DNA from: an uncultured beta proteobacterium
Lineage (GTDB): Bacteria; Pseudomonadota; Gammaproteobacteria; Burkholderiales; Burkholderiaceae_C
NCBI GenBank assembly: GCA_903960915.1
Contig: CAJCCO010000120.1
Span: 62,001 to 126,000 of the forward strand
Reading direction: 5' to 3'
Length of the DNA: 64,000 nt
This document shows, one piece after another, positions 34,420 through 44,332 of this stretch (positions are counted from its first letter, which is position 1; the number at the start of each line of letters is the position of its first letter). The translations under genes were made by a program, and so were the position numbers. A model generated the notes under the pieces. That model was not told the DNA's origin. It saw only the letters and a list, made by a program, of their open reading frames with translations, and did not search any database.

Positions 34420-35313
34420 TTACAGCATGGCCTTGAGCAGCTTGGCCATTTCAGACGGGTTGCGGGTGATTTTGAATCCGCACTCTTCCATCACCGCCAG
34501 TTTGGCATCGGCCGTGTCGGCGCCGCCAGAGATCAAGGCACCGGCGTGACCCATGCGCTTGCCCGCAGGGGCGGTGACACCGGCGATAAAGCCGACGATG
34601 GGTTTTTTCATATTCAGCTTGCACCAGCGCGCCGCTTCGGCTTCGTCGGGTCCGCCAATTTCGCCAATCATGATGACGGCGTCGGTGTCGGGGTCGTCAT
34701 TGAAGGCCCGCATGATGTCGATGTGCTTGAGGCCGTTGATGGGGTCGCCACCAATACCGACCGCGCTGGACTGGCCCAGACCGATTTCGGTCAGCTGCGC
34801 CACCGCTTCGTAGGTCAGGGTGCCGGAGCGGCTCACGACGCCAATGCGGCCCTTGCGGTGAATGTGACCGGGCATGATGCCGATCTTGATTTCATCCGGC
34901 GTGATGAGGCCGGGGCAGTTGGGGCCGAGCAGCAGGGTTTTCTTGCCGCCAGCCGCTTCTTTGGCGCGCATTTTGTTGCGCACTTCAAGCATGTCGCGCA
35001 CGGGAATGCCTTCGGTGATGCAAATCGCCAGGTCCAGGTCGGCTTCTACCGCTTCCCAGATGGCCGCCGCTGCGCCTGCGGGGGGCACGTAGATGACCGA
35101 CACGGTCGCGCCGGTGTCGTGGGCCGCTTCTTTGACCGAAGAAAAAATGGGGATGCCAAAGATGGACTCGCCCGCCTTCTTGGGGTTCACGCCCGCCACG
35201 AAGCAGTTTTTGCCATTGGCGTATTCCTGGCACTTTTCAGTGTGGAACTGACCGGTCTTGCCGGTGATGCCCTGGGTGATGACCTTGGTGTCTTTATTGA
35301 TGAGGATCGACAT
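34420..35313 (-). CDS. sucD: Succinyl-CoA ligase subunit alpha
   Basis: 297 residues, standard length. It catalyses the nucleotide-forming step of the TCA cycle with SucC. The CoA-binding Rossmann domain starts MSILINKDTKVITQGITGKTGQFHT; LLGPNCPGLITPDEIKIGIMPGHIHRKGRIGVVSRSGTLTYEA follows. The phosphorylated active-site histidine is in GKRMGHAGALIS. It lies 70 bp after sucC on the same strand and ends before a strong terminator. Confidence 0.98.
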   Translation of the reverse strand: MSILINKDTKVITQGITGKTGQFHTEKCQEYANGKNCFVAGVNPKKAGESIFGIPIFSSVKEAAHDTGATVSVIYVPPAGAAAAIWEAVEADLDLAICITEGIPVRDMLEVRNKMRAKEAAGGKKTLLLGPNCPGLITPDEIKIGIMPGHIHRKGRIGVVSRSGTLTYEAVAQLTEIGLGQSSAVGIGGDPINGLKHIDIMRAFNDDPDTDAVIMIGEIGGPDEAEAARWCKLNMKKPIVGFIAGVTAPAGKRMGHAGALISGGADTADAKLAVMEECGFKITRNPSEMAKLLKAML

Positions 35314-35383
35314 AATTCACTTTCTAGTCAGTTGGGGACAGAGCTGGCTCGCTGTGCGTAGCTGCGGTCTGTCCCGAAAAGTT

Positions 35384-36553
<1,170 letters not shown>

Positions 36554-36715
36554 GAGGGCTTTCTCAGGAATAAGTGGATTTTTCCGCGCAAAAGACAAAA
36601 AAGACCTGGCGCACGGGGACTGGACAATTCAATCTTGAAATGTATCATGCTGCAACGCACCAAACTTTAGCCATCCTTACAGGCTGGAATTTCATGTCCA
36701 CTGCTTTTTTTCACC

Positions 36716-37651
36716 ATGCACAAAATATTTATTGATGGCGAAGCCGGCACCACCGGCCTGCTCATACGCGAACGGCTGGCAACCATGGCCGGCATCGAGG
36801 TCGTCAGCATTGCGCCCGAACTGCGCAAGGACGCCAGCGCCAAACGTGCGCTCATGGCCAGTGTGGACCTGGTCATCTTGTGTCTGCATGACGAAGCAGC
36901 GATCGAATCAGTGGCCATGGTGGACGAGTTGGCCAAAACCACCGGCCGGCCTGGCCCCAAAATCATTGACGCCTCCAGCGCGCACCGCACGGCGCCGGGC
37001 TGGGTGTTTGGTTTTCCAGAACTGGCCGCTGGCCAGCGCCAGGCCGTGGTGCAGGCGCGCCGCGTCAGCAACCCGGGCTGTTACGCCACCGGCGCCATTG
37101 CGCTGATTCGCCCGCTGGTGGACGCCGGCTTGCTGCCGCGCGACTTTGCGCTCACCCTGCCCGCCATCAGTGGTTATTCGGGGGGCGGACGCAGCTTGAT
37201 TGAAGCCCATGAAAAAGGCGAAGCCCCGGCGTTTGAACTCTATGGCCTGGGCCTGAAGCACAAGCACATTCCCGAGATCATGAAATACACCGGGCTGCAG
37301 CGCCGTCCGCTGTTTATCCCTGCGGTGGGCAACTTCCGCCAAGGCATGCTGGTTCAATTGCCGTTGCACCTGGACCTGTTGCCCGGACGCGTGACCGCCC
37401 AGGACCTGCGCGACGCCCTGGCCGACCATTACCGTGGCAGCGACTGGGTCAGTGTGGAAGCCCCCACGCCCGACAACAAACTTGATGCGGCGGCACTGGC
37501 CAACACCAACAAAATGGAATTGCGCGTGTTCGCCAACCAGGGCGTCAGCGACGACTTCCACCACGCCGTGCTGGTCGCCCGTCTGGACAACCTGGGCAAA
37601 GGCGCCAGCGGCGCCGCCGTGCAAAACCTGCAGCTGATGTTGGGAATGTAA
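36716..37651 (+). CDS. argC: N-acetyl-gamma-glutamyl-phosphate reductase, type 2 (short form)
   Basis: 311 residues, the length of the shorter ArgC class. Third step of arginine synthesis. Seen: [21 protein letters not shown] with the NADP-binding Gly motif, [19 protein letters not shown], and the catalytic cysteine in [12 protein letters not shown]. The sequence [14 protein letters not shown] follows. It stands apart from other arg genes and is divergent from sucC. Confidence 0.96.
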   Translation: MHKIFIDGEAGTTGLLIRERLATMAGIEVVSIAPELRKDASAKRALMASVDLVILCLHDEAAIESVAMVDELAKTTGRPGPKIIDASSAHRTAPGWVFGFPELAAGQRQAVVQARRVSNPGCYATGAIALIRPLVDAGLLPRDFALTLPAISGYSGGGRSLIEAHEKGEAPAFELYGLGLKHKHIPEIMKYTGLQRRPLFIPAVGNFRQGMLVQLPLHLDLLPGRVTAQDLRDALADHYRGSDWVSVEAPTPDNKLDAAALANTNKMELRVFANQGVSDDFHHAVLVARLDNLGKGASGAAVQNLQLMLGM

Positions 37652-37664
37652 GGACGGGCCGCCG

Positions 37665-38114
37665 TCAATCGTCGCTATTCCCGGTCACCACGCGGCGGAT
37701 CACGTCGCCGCTGAAGCCGCGTGTGGCCAAAAAGCGCATGTGGCGGGCGGCTTCTGGGGGGCTGCTGGCGGGTTCGCCAAATTTTTTACGCCAGACCTCC
37801 CGCGCCCGCTCCAGCTCGGTACTTTTGAGCGTGGCCAGCGCGGCGTTGACAGCTTGGGGTTCCAGCCCCTTGCCTTGCAACTCTTGCCGAATACGCGCCA
37901 CGCCGAGTTTGCCGGCGCGCCGGTTCAGTACCGACTCAATCACCCGCTGTTCGCTGATGAAGTCCTTGGCCTGCAGCTCATCGAGCGCGCGGGCCAGGGT
38001 GCCGGGCTCTTCTTCATAAGGCTTGAGCTTGGCCTCAAGTTCGGCCCGAGAATGCTCGCGGTTGCTGAGCAAGCGCAGGGCGCGGCCTTTGAGGGACGGT
38101 GGGGGCATGGCCAT
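37665..38114 (-). CDS. recX: Regulatory protein RecX
   Basis: 149 residues, usual for RecX, which caps and limits RecA filaments. Three-helix repeats are seen: LKGRALRLLSNREHSRAELEAKL, LDELQAKDFISEQRVIESVLNRRAGKLGVARIRQELQGKGL, and ARHMRFLATRGFSGDVIRRVV. AGGA lies 7 bases before the ATG at 38114; an in-frame ATG two codons later is also possible. It is 121 bp downstream of recA on the same strand, and the gap holds CACTTCCC tandem repeats. Confidence 0.94.
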   Translation of the reverse strand: MAMPPPSLKGRALRLLSNREHSRAELEAKLKPYEEEPGTLARALDELQAKDFISEQRVIESVLNRRAGKLGVARIRQELQGKGLEPQAVNAALATLKSTELERAREVWRKKFGEPASSPPEAARHMRFLATRGFSGDVIRRVVTGNSDD

Positions 38115-38144
38115 GGCGCGGTCCTGAAGGGGGAAGCGAGGTAC

Positions 38145-38174
38145 GGGAAGTGGGGAAGTGGGGAAGTGGGGAAG
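38145..38174 (-). repeat. CACTTCCC tandem repeat between recA and recX
   Basis: Three perfect 8-bp units plus a partial fourth (GGGAAGTG on the + strand). On the recA-recX transcript this is a pyrimidine-only tract about 30 bases before the recX start. It could alter recX expression by slippage-driven length change, since copy number may vary between strains. Confidence 0.8.
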
Positions 38175-38235
38175 GGGCAAAGGGCGCCCATGGGTCAGCA
38201 GCACGCGCTGCCGGCCCCGCCCCGGCCCACCGTGT

Positions 38236-39327
<1,092 letters not shown>

Positions 39328-39370
39328 GAAAATCTCCTTGAATATCAACGGTTTGGATGGGTAGCATGGT

Positions 39371-39386
39371 CTGTTATTAACAACAG
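39371..39386. promoter_or_regulatory. recA: LexA (SOS) box of recA
   Basis: CTGTTATTAACAACAG fits the CTGT-N8-ACAG consensus exactly and is positioned 44-59 bp before the recA start, the usual promoter zone. LexA repression with induction after DNA damage is expected. Confidence 0.9.
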
Positions 39387-39443
39387 GCTGGATGCTTGAA
39401 CAGTAGTTTATCGCGGCTTGTTCAAAACTGTAAACACTTTTTT

Positions 39444-39462
39444 TAGTCAATTTGATTTACTA
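39444..39462. promoter_or_regulatory. Candidate MarR-family operator
   Basis: TAGTCAATTTGATTTACTA is an imperfect 19-bp palindrome (seven Watson-Crick pairs of nine) ending 8 bp before the MarR ATG. MarR proteins normally bind such AT-rich palindromes over their own promoters, so autoregulation is likely. Confidence 0.5.
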
Positions 39463-39469
39463 TTTAGCC

Positions 39470-39943
39470 ATGCCTGAAACCCCACCCAACGACCACTGGC
39501 GCCAGACCCACCTGGGGCACTGGATGAGCTTGGCATTGCAGCGTTTTGATGCGCGCGTGCTGGCGCTGATGGCGCAAAACGAAAACGTGCCGCTGGCCTT
39601 GTCCAACCTGGCCGCGCGCGGCCCGCTGAGTGCCTCACACATTCACATCACGCGTCACCTGGCCCTTGAAGGCTCGCGCCTGACCGATTTGGCACAGCGT
39701 GCGGGCGTGAGCAAGCAGGCCATGGGCCAGTTGGTGGGGCAGTGCGAGGCCTGGGGGCTGGTGACACGCCAGGACGATGCGCGCGACGCCCGCGCCTGGC
39801 GCATTGTCTTCACGCCGGTGGGGCTGGCCTGGCTCAAAGCCTTTGAGCAAGCGGTGGCCCAGGCCGAAAATGAATTGCGAAGTGCCGTCGGCGACGAGGT
39901 GGCCACCGTCATCGCCATTGGCCTGGAGGCATATGCCGCCTAG
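39470..39943 (+). CDS. MarR family transcriptional regulator
   Basis: 157 residues. Winged helix-turn-helix: LSASHIHITRHLALEGSRLTDLAQRAGVSKQAMGQLVGQCEAWGLVTRQDDARDARAWRIVFTPVGLAWL, including the wing D-x-R-D-x-R region. Start at the ATG at 39470, overlapping the end of an AT-rich palindrome. Divergent from recA and 56 bp upstream of a response regulator, which may be its target or simply a neighbour. Confidence 0.92.
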   Translation: MPETPPNDHWRQTHLGHWMSLALQRFDARVLALMAQNENVPLALSNLAARGPLSASHIHITRHLALEGSRLTDLAQRAGVSKQAMGQLVGQCEAWGLVTRQDDARDARAWRIVFTPVGLAWLKAFEQAVAQAENELRSAVGDEVATVIAIGLEAYAA

Positions 39944-39999
39944 AATGGCCAAAAAAATGCGGGCTACATCCTTGGACCCCGTCACCTCAGGAGACAAGC

Positions 40000-40674
40000 A
40001 TGCGAATTCTGATTGCAGAAGATGACCCAGTCCTGGCCGATGGCCTGCTGCGCACCCTGCGCAGTTCGGGCGCAGCGGTCGATCATGTCGCCAGCGGCTC
40101 CGAAGCCGACGCCGCGCTGATGACCAACACCGAGTTCGATTTGCTGATTCTGGACCTGGGCCTGCCCAAAATGCACGGCTTGGAGGTACTGAAAAAACTG
40201 CGAGCGCGCGGCTCCTCGCTGCCGGTTCTAATTTTGACCGCAGCCGACAGCGTCGAAGAGCGCGTCAAGGGCCTGGACTACGGCGCCGACGACTACATGG
40301 CCAAACCCTTCAGCCTGCAAGAACTCGAAGCCCGCGTGCGCGCCCTGAGCCGCCGGGGCATGGGGACGGCCAGCAGCACCATCAAGCACGGCCCGCTGAT
40401 TTACGACCAGGGCGGCCGCGTAGCCACCATCGACGGCGCCATGGTGGAGCTGTCCGCCCGCGAACTCGGCTTGCTCGAAGTGCTGCTGCAGCGCGCCGGG
40501 CGCCTGGTCAGCAAAGACCAGTTGGTGGAGCGTCTGTGCGAGTGGGGCGAAGAAGTCAGCAACAACGCCATTGAGGTCTACATTCACCGCCTGCGCAAGA
40601 AGATTGAAAAAGGCCCGATCCGTATTGCCACCGTGCGCGGTTTGGGTTATTGCCTGGAGAAGATTCCCGGGTGA
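40000..40674 (+). CDS. OmpR-family response regulator (TctD-like)
   Basis: 224 residues. Receiver domain with acidic pair EDD at 7-9, phosphoacceptor Asp in LLILDLGLPKMHG, Thr in LILTAAD, and Lys in YMAKPFS. A winged-helix DNA-binding domain follows (VELSARELGLLEVLLQRAGRLVSKDQLVERL, VEVYIHRLRKKI-type recognition helix here as IEVYIHRLRKKI). CAGGAG lies 6 bases before the ATG. Paired with the histidine kinase 47 bp downstream. Confidence 0.95.
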   Translation: MRILIAEDDPVLADGLLRTLRSSGAAVDHVASGSEADAALMTNTEFDLLILDLGLPKMHGLEVLKKLRARGSSLPVLILTAADSVEERVKGLDYGADDYMAKPFSLQELEARVRALSRRGMGTASSTIKHGPLIYDQGGRVATIDGAMVELSARELGLLEVLLQRAGRLVSKDQLVERLCEWGEEVSNNAIEVYIHRLRKKIEKGPIRIATVRGLGYCLEKIPG

Positions 40675-40721
40675 CGGCGCTGGGCGCCACGCTTCTACCG
40701 TTTGATTGAAATGAAACCCGT

Positions 40722-42173
40722 GTGAGCATTTTTGACCGCGAACAGCGATCGCTTTTTGGCGAAATTCTGGACTGGATGCTCACGCCGCTGCTGCTGCTGT
40801 GGCCCATCAGCCTGGTACTGACCTGGCTGGTGGCGCAAAACATTGCGGGCAAACCGTTTGACCGGGCGCTGGAATACAACGTGGCGGCGCTGGCCCAGTT
40901 GGTGACCGTCAGCAACAACCGGGTGCAGTTCAACCTGCCCCTGCCCGCACGAGAACTGCTGCGTGCCGACGACTCCGACACCGTCTACTACCAGGTGCTG
41001 GGCGTGCGCGGCGAACACCTGAGCGGCGAGCGCGACCTGCCGCTTCCACCCAAGGACGAAAAAATGACGCCCGGCGAGATTCGCATCCGCGACGCCGAGA
41101 TGGATGGTGCTGATGTGAAGATTGCGTACACCTGGGTCACCCTGCCCCTGGCCGAAAGCAGGCCGGTGTTGATTCAGGTGGCAGAAACGCTGGAAAAAAG
41201 ATCCGTGCTGGCCACCGAAATCGTCAAGGGCGTGATGCTGCCTCAGTTTGTGATTTTGCCCATGGCCGTGCTGCTGGTGTGGCTGGCGCTGGTGCAGGCC
41301 ATCAAGCCGCTGAACCGGCTGGAAGAACGCATACGGGCGCGCAAACCCGACGACCTCAGCCCCATTGACGCCAAGTCTGTGCCGATGGAAGTGGCGCCCC
41401 TGGTGTACTCGGTCAACGACCTGCTGCTGCGCCTGAAGGACTCGATTGCGACGCAAAAACGTTTTCTCGCCGATGCCGCGCACCAACTCAAAACCCCGCT
41501 GGCAGGGCTGCGCATGCAGGCCGACCTGGCCCAGCGCGCCGATGCCGATGCCGACGCCCTCAAGGAATCCCTTCGCCACATTGGCCGCGCCAGCATTCGC
41601 GCCACCCACACCGTGAACCAGTTGCTGGCACTGGCGCGCGCCGAAAGCAGCGGCTCGGCCATGGCGCGCACCTCCTGCGACCTGGCAGAACTCACCATGT
41701 CAGTGGTACGCGACTGCGTGCCGCACGCGCTGGAAAAGCGCATTGACCTGGGCTATGAGGGCGAACAACCCGGCGCCGAAGGCGGGCAACTGCAGGGCAA
41801 CGCCACGCTGCTCAAAGAGTTGATTCGCAACCTGGTGGACAACGCCATCAACTACACACCGTCAAGCGCAGAAAAGCCTGGCGTCATCACGGTGCGCGTG
41901 CTGCTGGACCGCTTTGGCAAAACACTGGTGCTGCAGGTGGAAGACTCTGGCCCAGGCGTTCCGCTGGCCGAGCGCGAGCTGATTTTTCAGCCCTTTTACC
42001 GCGCCCTGGGCACCCAAGCCGACGGCTCCGGCCTGGGCCTGCCCATCGTGATGGAGATTGCCCACAAGCACAACGCCACCGTCAGCATGGAAGACACCCG
42101 GCCCGGCCACAACCCGCCAGGGGCGCGCTTCAACGTGCTGTTTTTTGCCGAACGCGACACCGTCAACGGCTAA
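40722..42173 (+). CDS. Sensor histidine kinase (TctE-like, 2CSK_N domain)
   Basis: 483 residues from a GTG start. Transmembrane segments near residues 20-40 and 175-195 bracket a periplasmic 2CSK_N-type domain (PFDRALEYNVAALAQL). HAMP-like linker, then the H-box FLADAAHQLKTPLAGLRMQ with phospho-accepting His, N-box LIRNLVDNAINYTP, and G-boxes EDSGPGVP and GSGLGLPIV. The architecture matches TctE and related kinases that sense carboxylates or metals; no tctABC transporter genes are in the window, so the signal is unknown. Confidence 0.94.
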   Translation: MSIFDREQRSLFGEILDWMLTPLLLLWPISLVLTWLVAQNIAGKPFDRALEYNVAALAQLVTVSNNRVQFNLPLPARELLRADDSDTVYYQVLGVRGEHLSGERDLPLPPKDEKMTPGEIRIRDAEMDGADVKIAYTWVTLPLAESRPVLIQVAETLEKRSVLATEIVKGVMLPQFVILPMAVLLVWLALVQAIKPLNRLEERIRARKPDDLSPIDAKSVPMEVAPLVYSVNDLLLRLKDSIATQKRFLADAAHQLKTPLAGLRMQADLAQRADADADALKESLRHIGRASIRATHTVNQLLALARAESSGSAMARTSCDLAELTMSVVRDCVPHALEKRIDLGYEGEQPGAEGGQLQGNATLLKELIRNLVDNAINYTPSSAEKPGVITVRVLLDRFGKTLVLQVEDSGPGVPLAERELIFQPFYRALGTQADGSGLGLPIVMEIAHKHNATVSMEDTRPGHNPPGARFNVLFFAERDTVNG

Positions 42174-42209
42174 GACCCCAAGGCCAGCCACGAGGGCTCA
42201 GGCGTCGCC

Positions 42210-42893
42210 TTAACAGGGCTCCAGCGCCTTGCCCGCCAGCAGCGGCTCAAAGGCCTTGAGCTTTTGCAGCAGCGCCTCGTCGGCGGCTGGCAGGCGCAGA
42301 CGCAGGCCTTGCAACTCGGGCGATTCCTTCACCACCTGAGCCTTCTGCAAGCCACGTTTTTTCAGCTGTTCCAGCCAGGCATTGGCCAGCCCTTCGCTGG
42401 CAAAACCGCCCAAAGACAAACCGGGCACCAGTGCCGGGTTGCGCAGCGCTTCGTCGCGAATGCCCACGGCCTTGAGTTCGGCGCGCTTGAGGGCTGCCGC
42501 ATTGGGGTCGGCAAAACGGCCCACGTACACAATCCAGCGCGCCGGCTGCACCACCGGGTTAAGCAACCAGGTGCCCACCGGCATGCCGGCCACCAGGGCG
42601 TCACGCAGGGCGGTCCCCTGCTCGTCTTTGAACAAACCGGCTTGCAGACATTTGGCCGGCTGGGGCGTGGCCGGCACAAAAGCGGCCCACAGCGCAGGGC
42701 TCATCACTTTGACCTCGCTGATGGCCTCCGGCTGAATTTGCTGCGCCAGGCGCGGCGGTTCGGACGGCTCAACCGGCGTGTCTGCAGCAACGCCGTAGGG
42801 CGGTAAACCGACCTGCACCCAGCCGAAATACAGCAGGTTCACAAGCAGCAGCAGCACCACCACTTTCAATCGTGTCACCTTCAGCCGCGCCAT
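42210..42893 (-). CDS. SPOR-like domain protein with one membrane anchor
   Basis: 227 residues. An N-terminal membrane segment (VVVLLLLVNLLYFGWVQVGL) anchors a periplasmic region. The central part (CLQAGLFKDEQGTALRDALVAG ... WIVYVGRFADPNAAALKRAELKAVGI) and the later LSLGGFASEGLANAWLEQLKKRGL resemble the two halves of SPOR domains, which bind denuded peptidoglycan at division sites. Translation starts 3 bp after the birA stop, so both come from one transcript. Confidence 0.8.
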   Translation of the reverse strand: MARLKVTRLKVVVLLLLVNLLYFGWVQVGLPPYGVAADTPVEPSEPPRLAQQIQPEAISEVKVMSPALWAAFVPATPQPAKCLQAGLFKDEQGTALRDALVAGMPVGTWLLNPVVQPARWIVYVGRFADPNAAALKRAELKAVGIRDEALRNPALVPGLSLGGFASEGLANAWLEQLKKRGLQKAQVVKESPELQGLRLRLPAADEALLQKLKAFEPLLAGKALEPC

Positions 42894-42895
42894 GT

Positions 42896-43747
42896 TCAGT
42901 CCGGCGCCTGCGCCGCAACGGGCAGGGCCATGCCCACCGGACGCACGCTCACCTCGGCACTGCTGACGCACTGCCAGCCCGTGGCTGTCTGCACCCGCAA
43001 AGCGCCGCTCGCATCCACGCCCTGTGCCAGGCCTGTGGTGCCATCGCTCAGGGTCACGCCTAGGCCTGCCAAGGCATCCACGGCATTAAAGCGGGCCTGA
43101 AACGGCGCAAAGCCCTGCTGCGCGAAGACTTGCAGGGTCTGCACCAGCGCAGGGGCCAAGCGCACCAGCGCCTGCGCCGCCGTCACCCCCGGCCAGACTT
43201 CGGCCAACCCCGCCGGCGGCGTAGACAGGCCCGCGGCCGCCGGCGCGCTCAGGTTCAAACCCATGCCCACCACCGCGTAACGGCTGCCCGAACTCGCGCC
43301 GATGTTGGCGGTTTCAATCAAAATGCCGCCGAGCTTGCGCCCGTGCAGCCACAAATCGTTGGGCCATTTGAGGCGAATGTCTGGGTGCAGGCTGCCCGCT
43401 ACGCTCAGCCCCACCGCCAGTGACAAGCCAGACCAGTCAAATGGGGCCAGGGGCAGGCCCAGAGAAAAGGTCAAAGATGTGGAGGGTAAAAAACTTTGCG
43501 TGTTGCCTGCGCCCCCTTGCTGGGGTGCGCCCAGGTCGCTGATCCACTGGCGGCCCAACCGGCCGCGGCCCGCGGTTTGCTTGTGCGCCAGCAGCAACAC
43601 CGGCTCCCACTGCCCGTTGCGGGCGCGGCGCATCAGCTCGGAGTTCGTCGAATCAATCTCAGGCAGCACCTCTACCGTGAACCCCGGCAAGGTCGGCGCT
43701 ACGGCCTCCCAGACCGCCTCGGCGGCACCAGACAGGGTGTGCGGCAT
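42896..43747 (-). CDS. birA: Biotin--[acetyl-CoA-carboxylase] ligase
   Basis: 283 residues. The short form, without an N-terminal DNA-binding domain. Active-site loop GRGRLGRQW, DSTN near the start, KWPNDLWLHGRKLGGILIE and VVGMGLNL are all present. It attaches biotin to the carboxyl carrier protein. The ATG at 43747 places MPHTLSGAAEAVW at the start and avoids overlapping the SET gene. It lies 7 bp after the SET-domain gene and 2 bp before the SPOR-like gene. Confidence 0.94.
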   Translation of the reverse strand: MPHTLSGAAEAVWEAVAPTLPGFTVEVLPEIDSTNSELMRRARNGQWEPVLLLAHKQTAGRGRLGRQWISDLGAPQQGGAGNTQSFLPSTSLTFSLGLPLAPFDWSGLSLAVGLSVAGSLHPDIRLKWPNDLWLHGRKLGGILIETANIGASSGSRYAVVGMGLNLSAPAAAGLSTPPAGLAEVWPGVTAAQALVRLAPALVQTLQVFAQQGFAPFQARFNAVDALAGLGVTLSDGTTGLAQGVDASGALRVQTATGWQCVSSAEVSVRPVGMALPVAAQAPD

Positions 43748-43754
43748 GGCGGCT

Positions 43755-44234
43755 TTAGCGGCGCCCGCGTTTGGGGGCCAGCAAGGTGCCCCGGCAGTTC
43801 TTGGCGCCGCACCAGCACGGGTACTCGGCCTTGAGTTTGGGCGTGTAGCGCTCGTCAATGATCAGGCCGTAGTCGTAATTGAGCTCTTCCCCGGCCTTGA
43901 TATTTCGCAAGGCCTTGATAAAGATACGGCCCTCTTGCTCGTCGGCTTCGCAGTTGGGCTGGCAGGCGTGGTTGATCCAGCGCGAAGAATTTCCGCCAAA
44001 CAAGGCATCAATCACATGGGTTTCGTCCACATGAAAGTAAAAGGTGTGGTTCGGGTCTTTCGGGTCGTGCGGATGGCGCGCCTGCGCCTCTGGCCAGCTG
44101 ATGATCTGGCCCACGTACTCGATGATGGTTTCGCCCTCGGCAATGTCCTGCACGGCAAACACGCCTTTACCGTGCACGCCGGAGCGACGGGTTTGAATGC
44201 GGCGCTTGTCTTCTGAGGCGATTTTTTTGGACAC
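43755..44234 (-). CDS. SET-domain protein-lysine methyltransferase
   Basis: 159 residues from GTG. A compact SET domain: RRSGVHGKGVFAVQDIAEGETIIEYVGQ, then HTFYFHVDETHVIDA, the pseudoknot motifs RWINHACQPNCEA and GEELNYDYG, and a post-SET zinc cluster CWCGAKNCRGTLL. All SAM-binding and catalytic elements are retained (N-H-x-C-x-P-N, Y-D-Y). Bacterial SET proteins methylate lysines of DNA-binding or other proteins; the substrate here is unknown. It is transcribed divergently from the SWIB-topoisomerase III gene across a 98-bp promoter region. Confidence 0.93.
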   Translation of the reverse strand: MSKKIASEDKRRIQTRRSGVHGKGVFAVQDIAEGETIIEYVGQIISWPEAQARHPHDPKDPNHTFYFHVDETHVIDALFGGNSSRWINHACQPNCEADEQEGRIFIKALRNIKAGEELNYDYGLIIDERYTPKLKAEYPCWCGAKNCRGTLLAPKRGRR

Positions 44235-44266
44235 GGTAAAAAATTTGGTATGGTGAACTCGTATGG

Positions 44267-44308
44267 GCGTGCGTGTGCGCGCTCACGTATGTGCGTGCGC
44301 CCGTGCGC
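44267..44308. other. Alternating purine-pyrimidine tract (potential Z-DNA) in the divergent promoter
   Basis: Runs of strict alternation at 44267-44282 (GCGTGCGTGTGCGCGC), 44284-44300 and 44302-44308, broken only at two points, fill the space between the SET gene and the topoisomerase III gene. GC/GT alternation of this length readily adopts the left-handed form under negative supercoiling. Sensitivity of the promoter to supercoiling is inferred. Confidence 0.6.
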
Positions 44309-44332
44309 CCGCGAGAAACGGATTGTAGTCAG

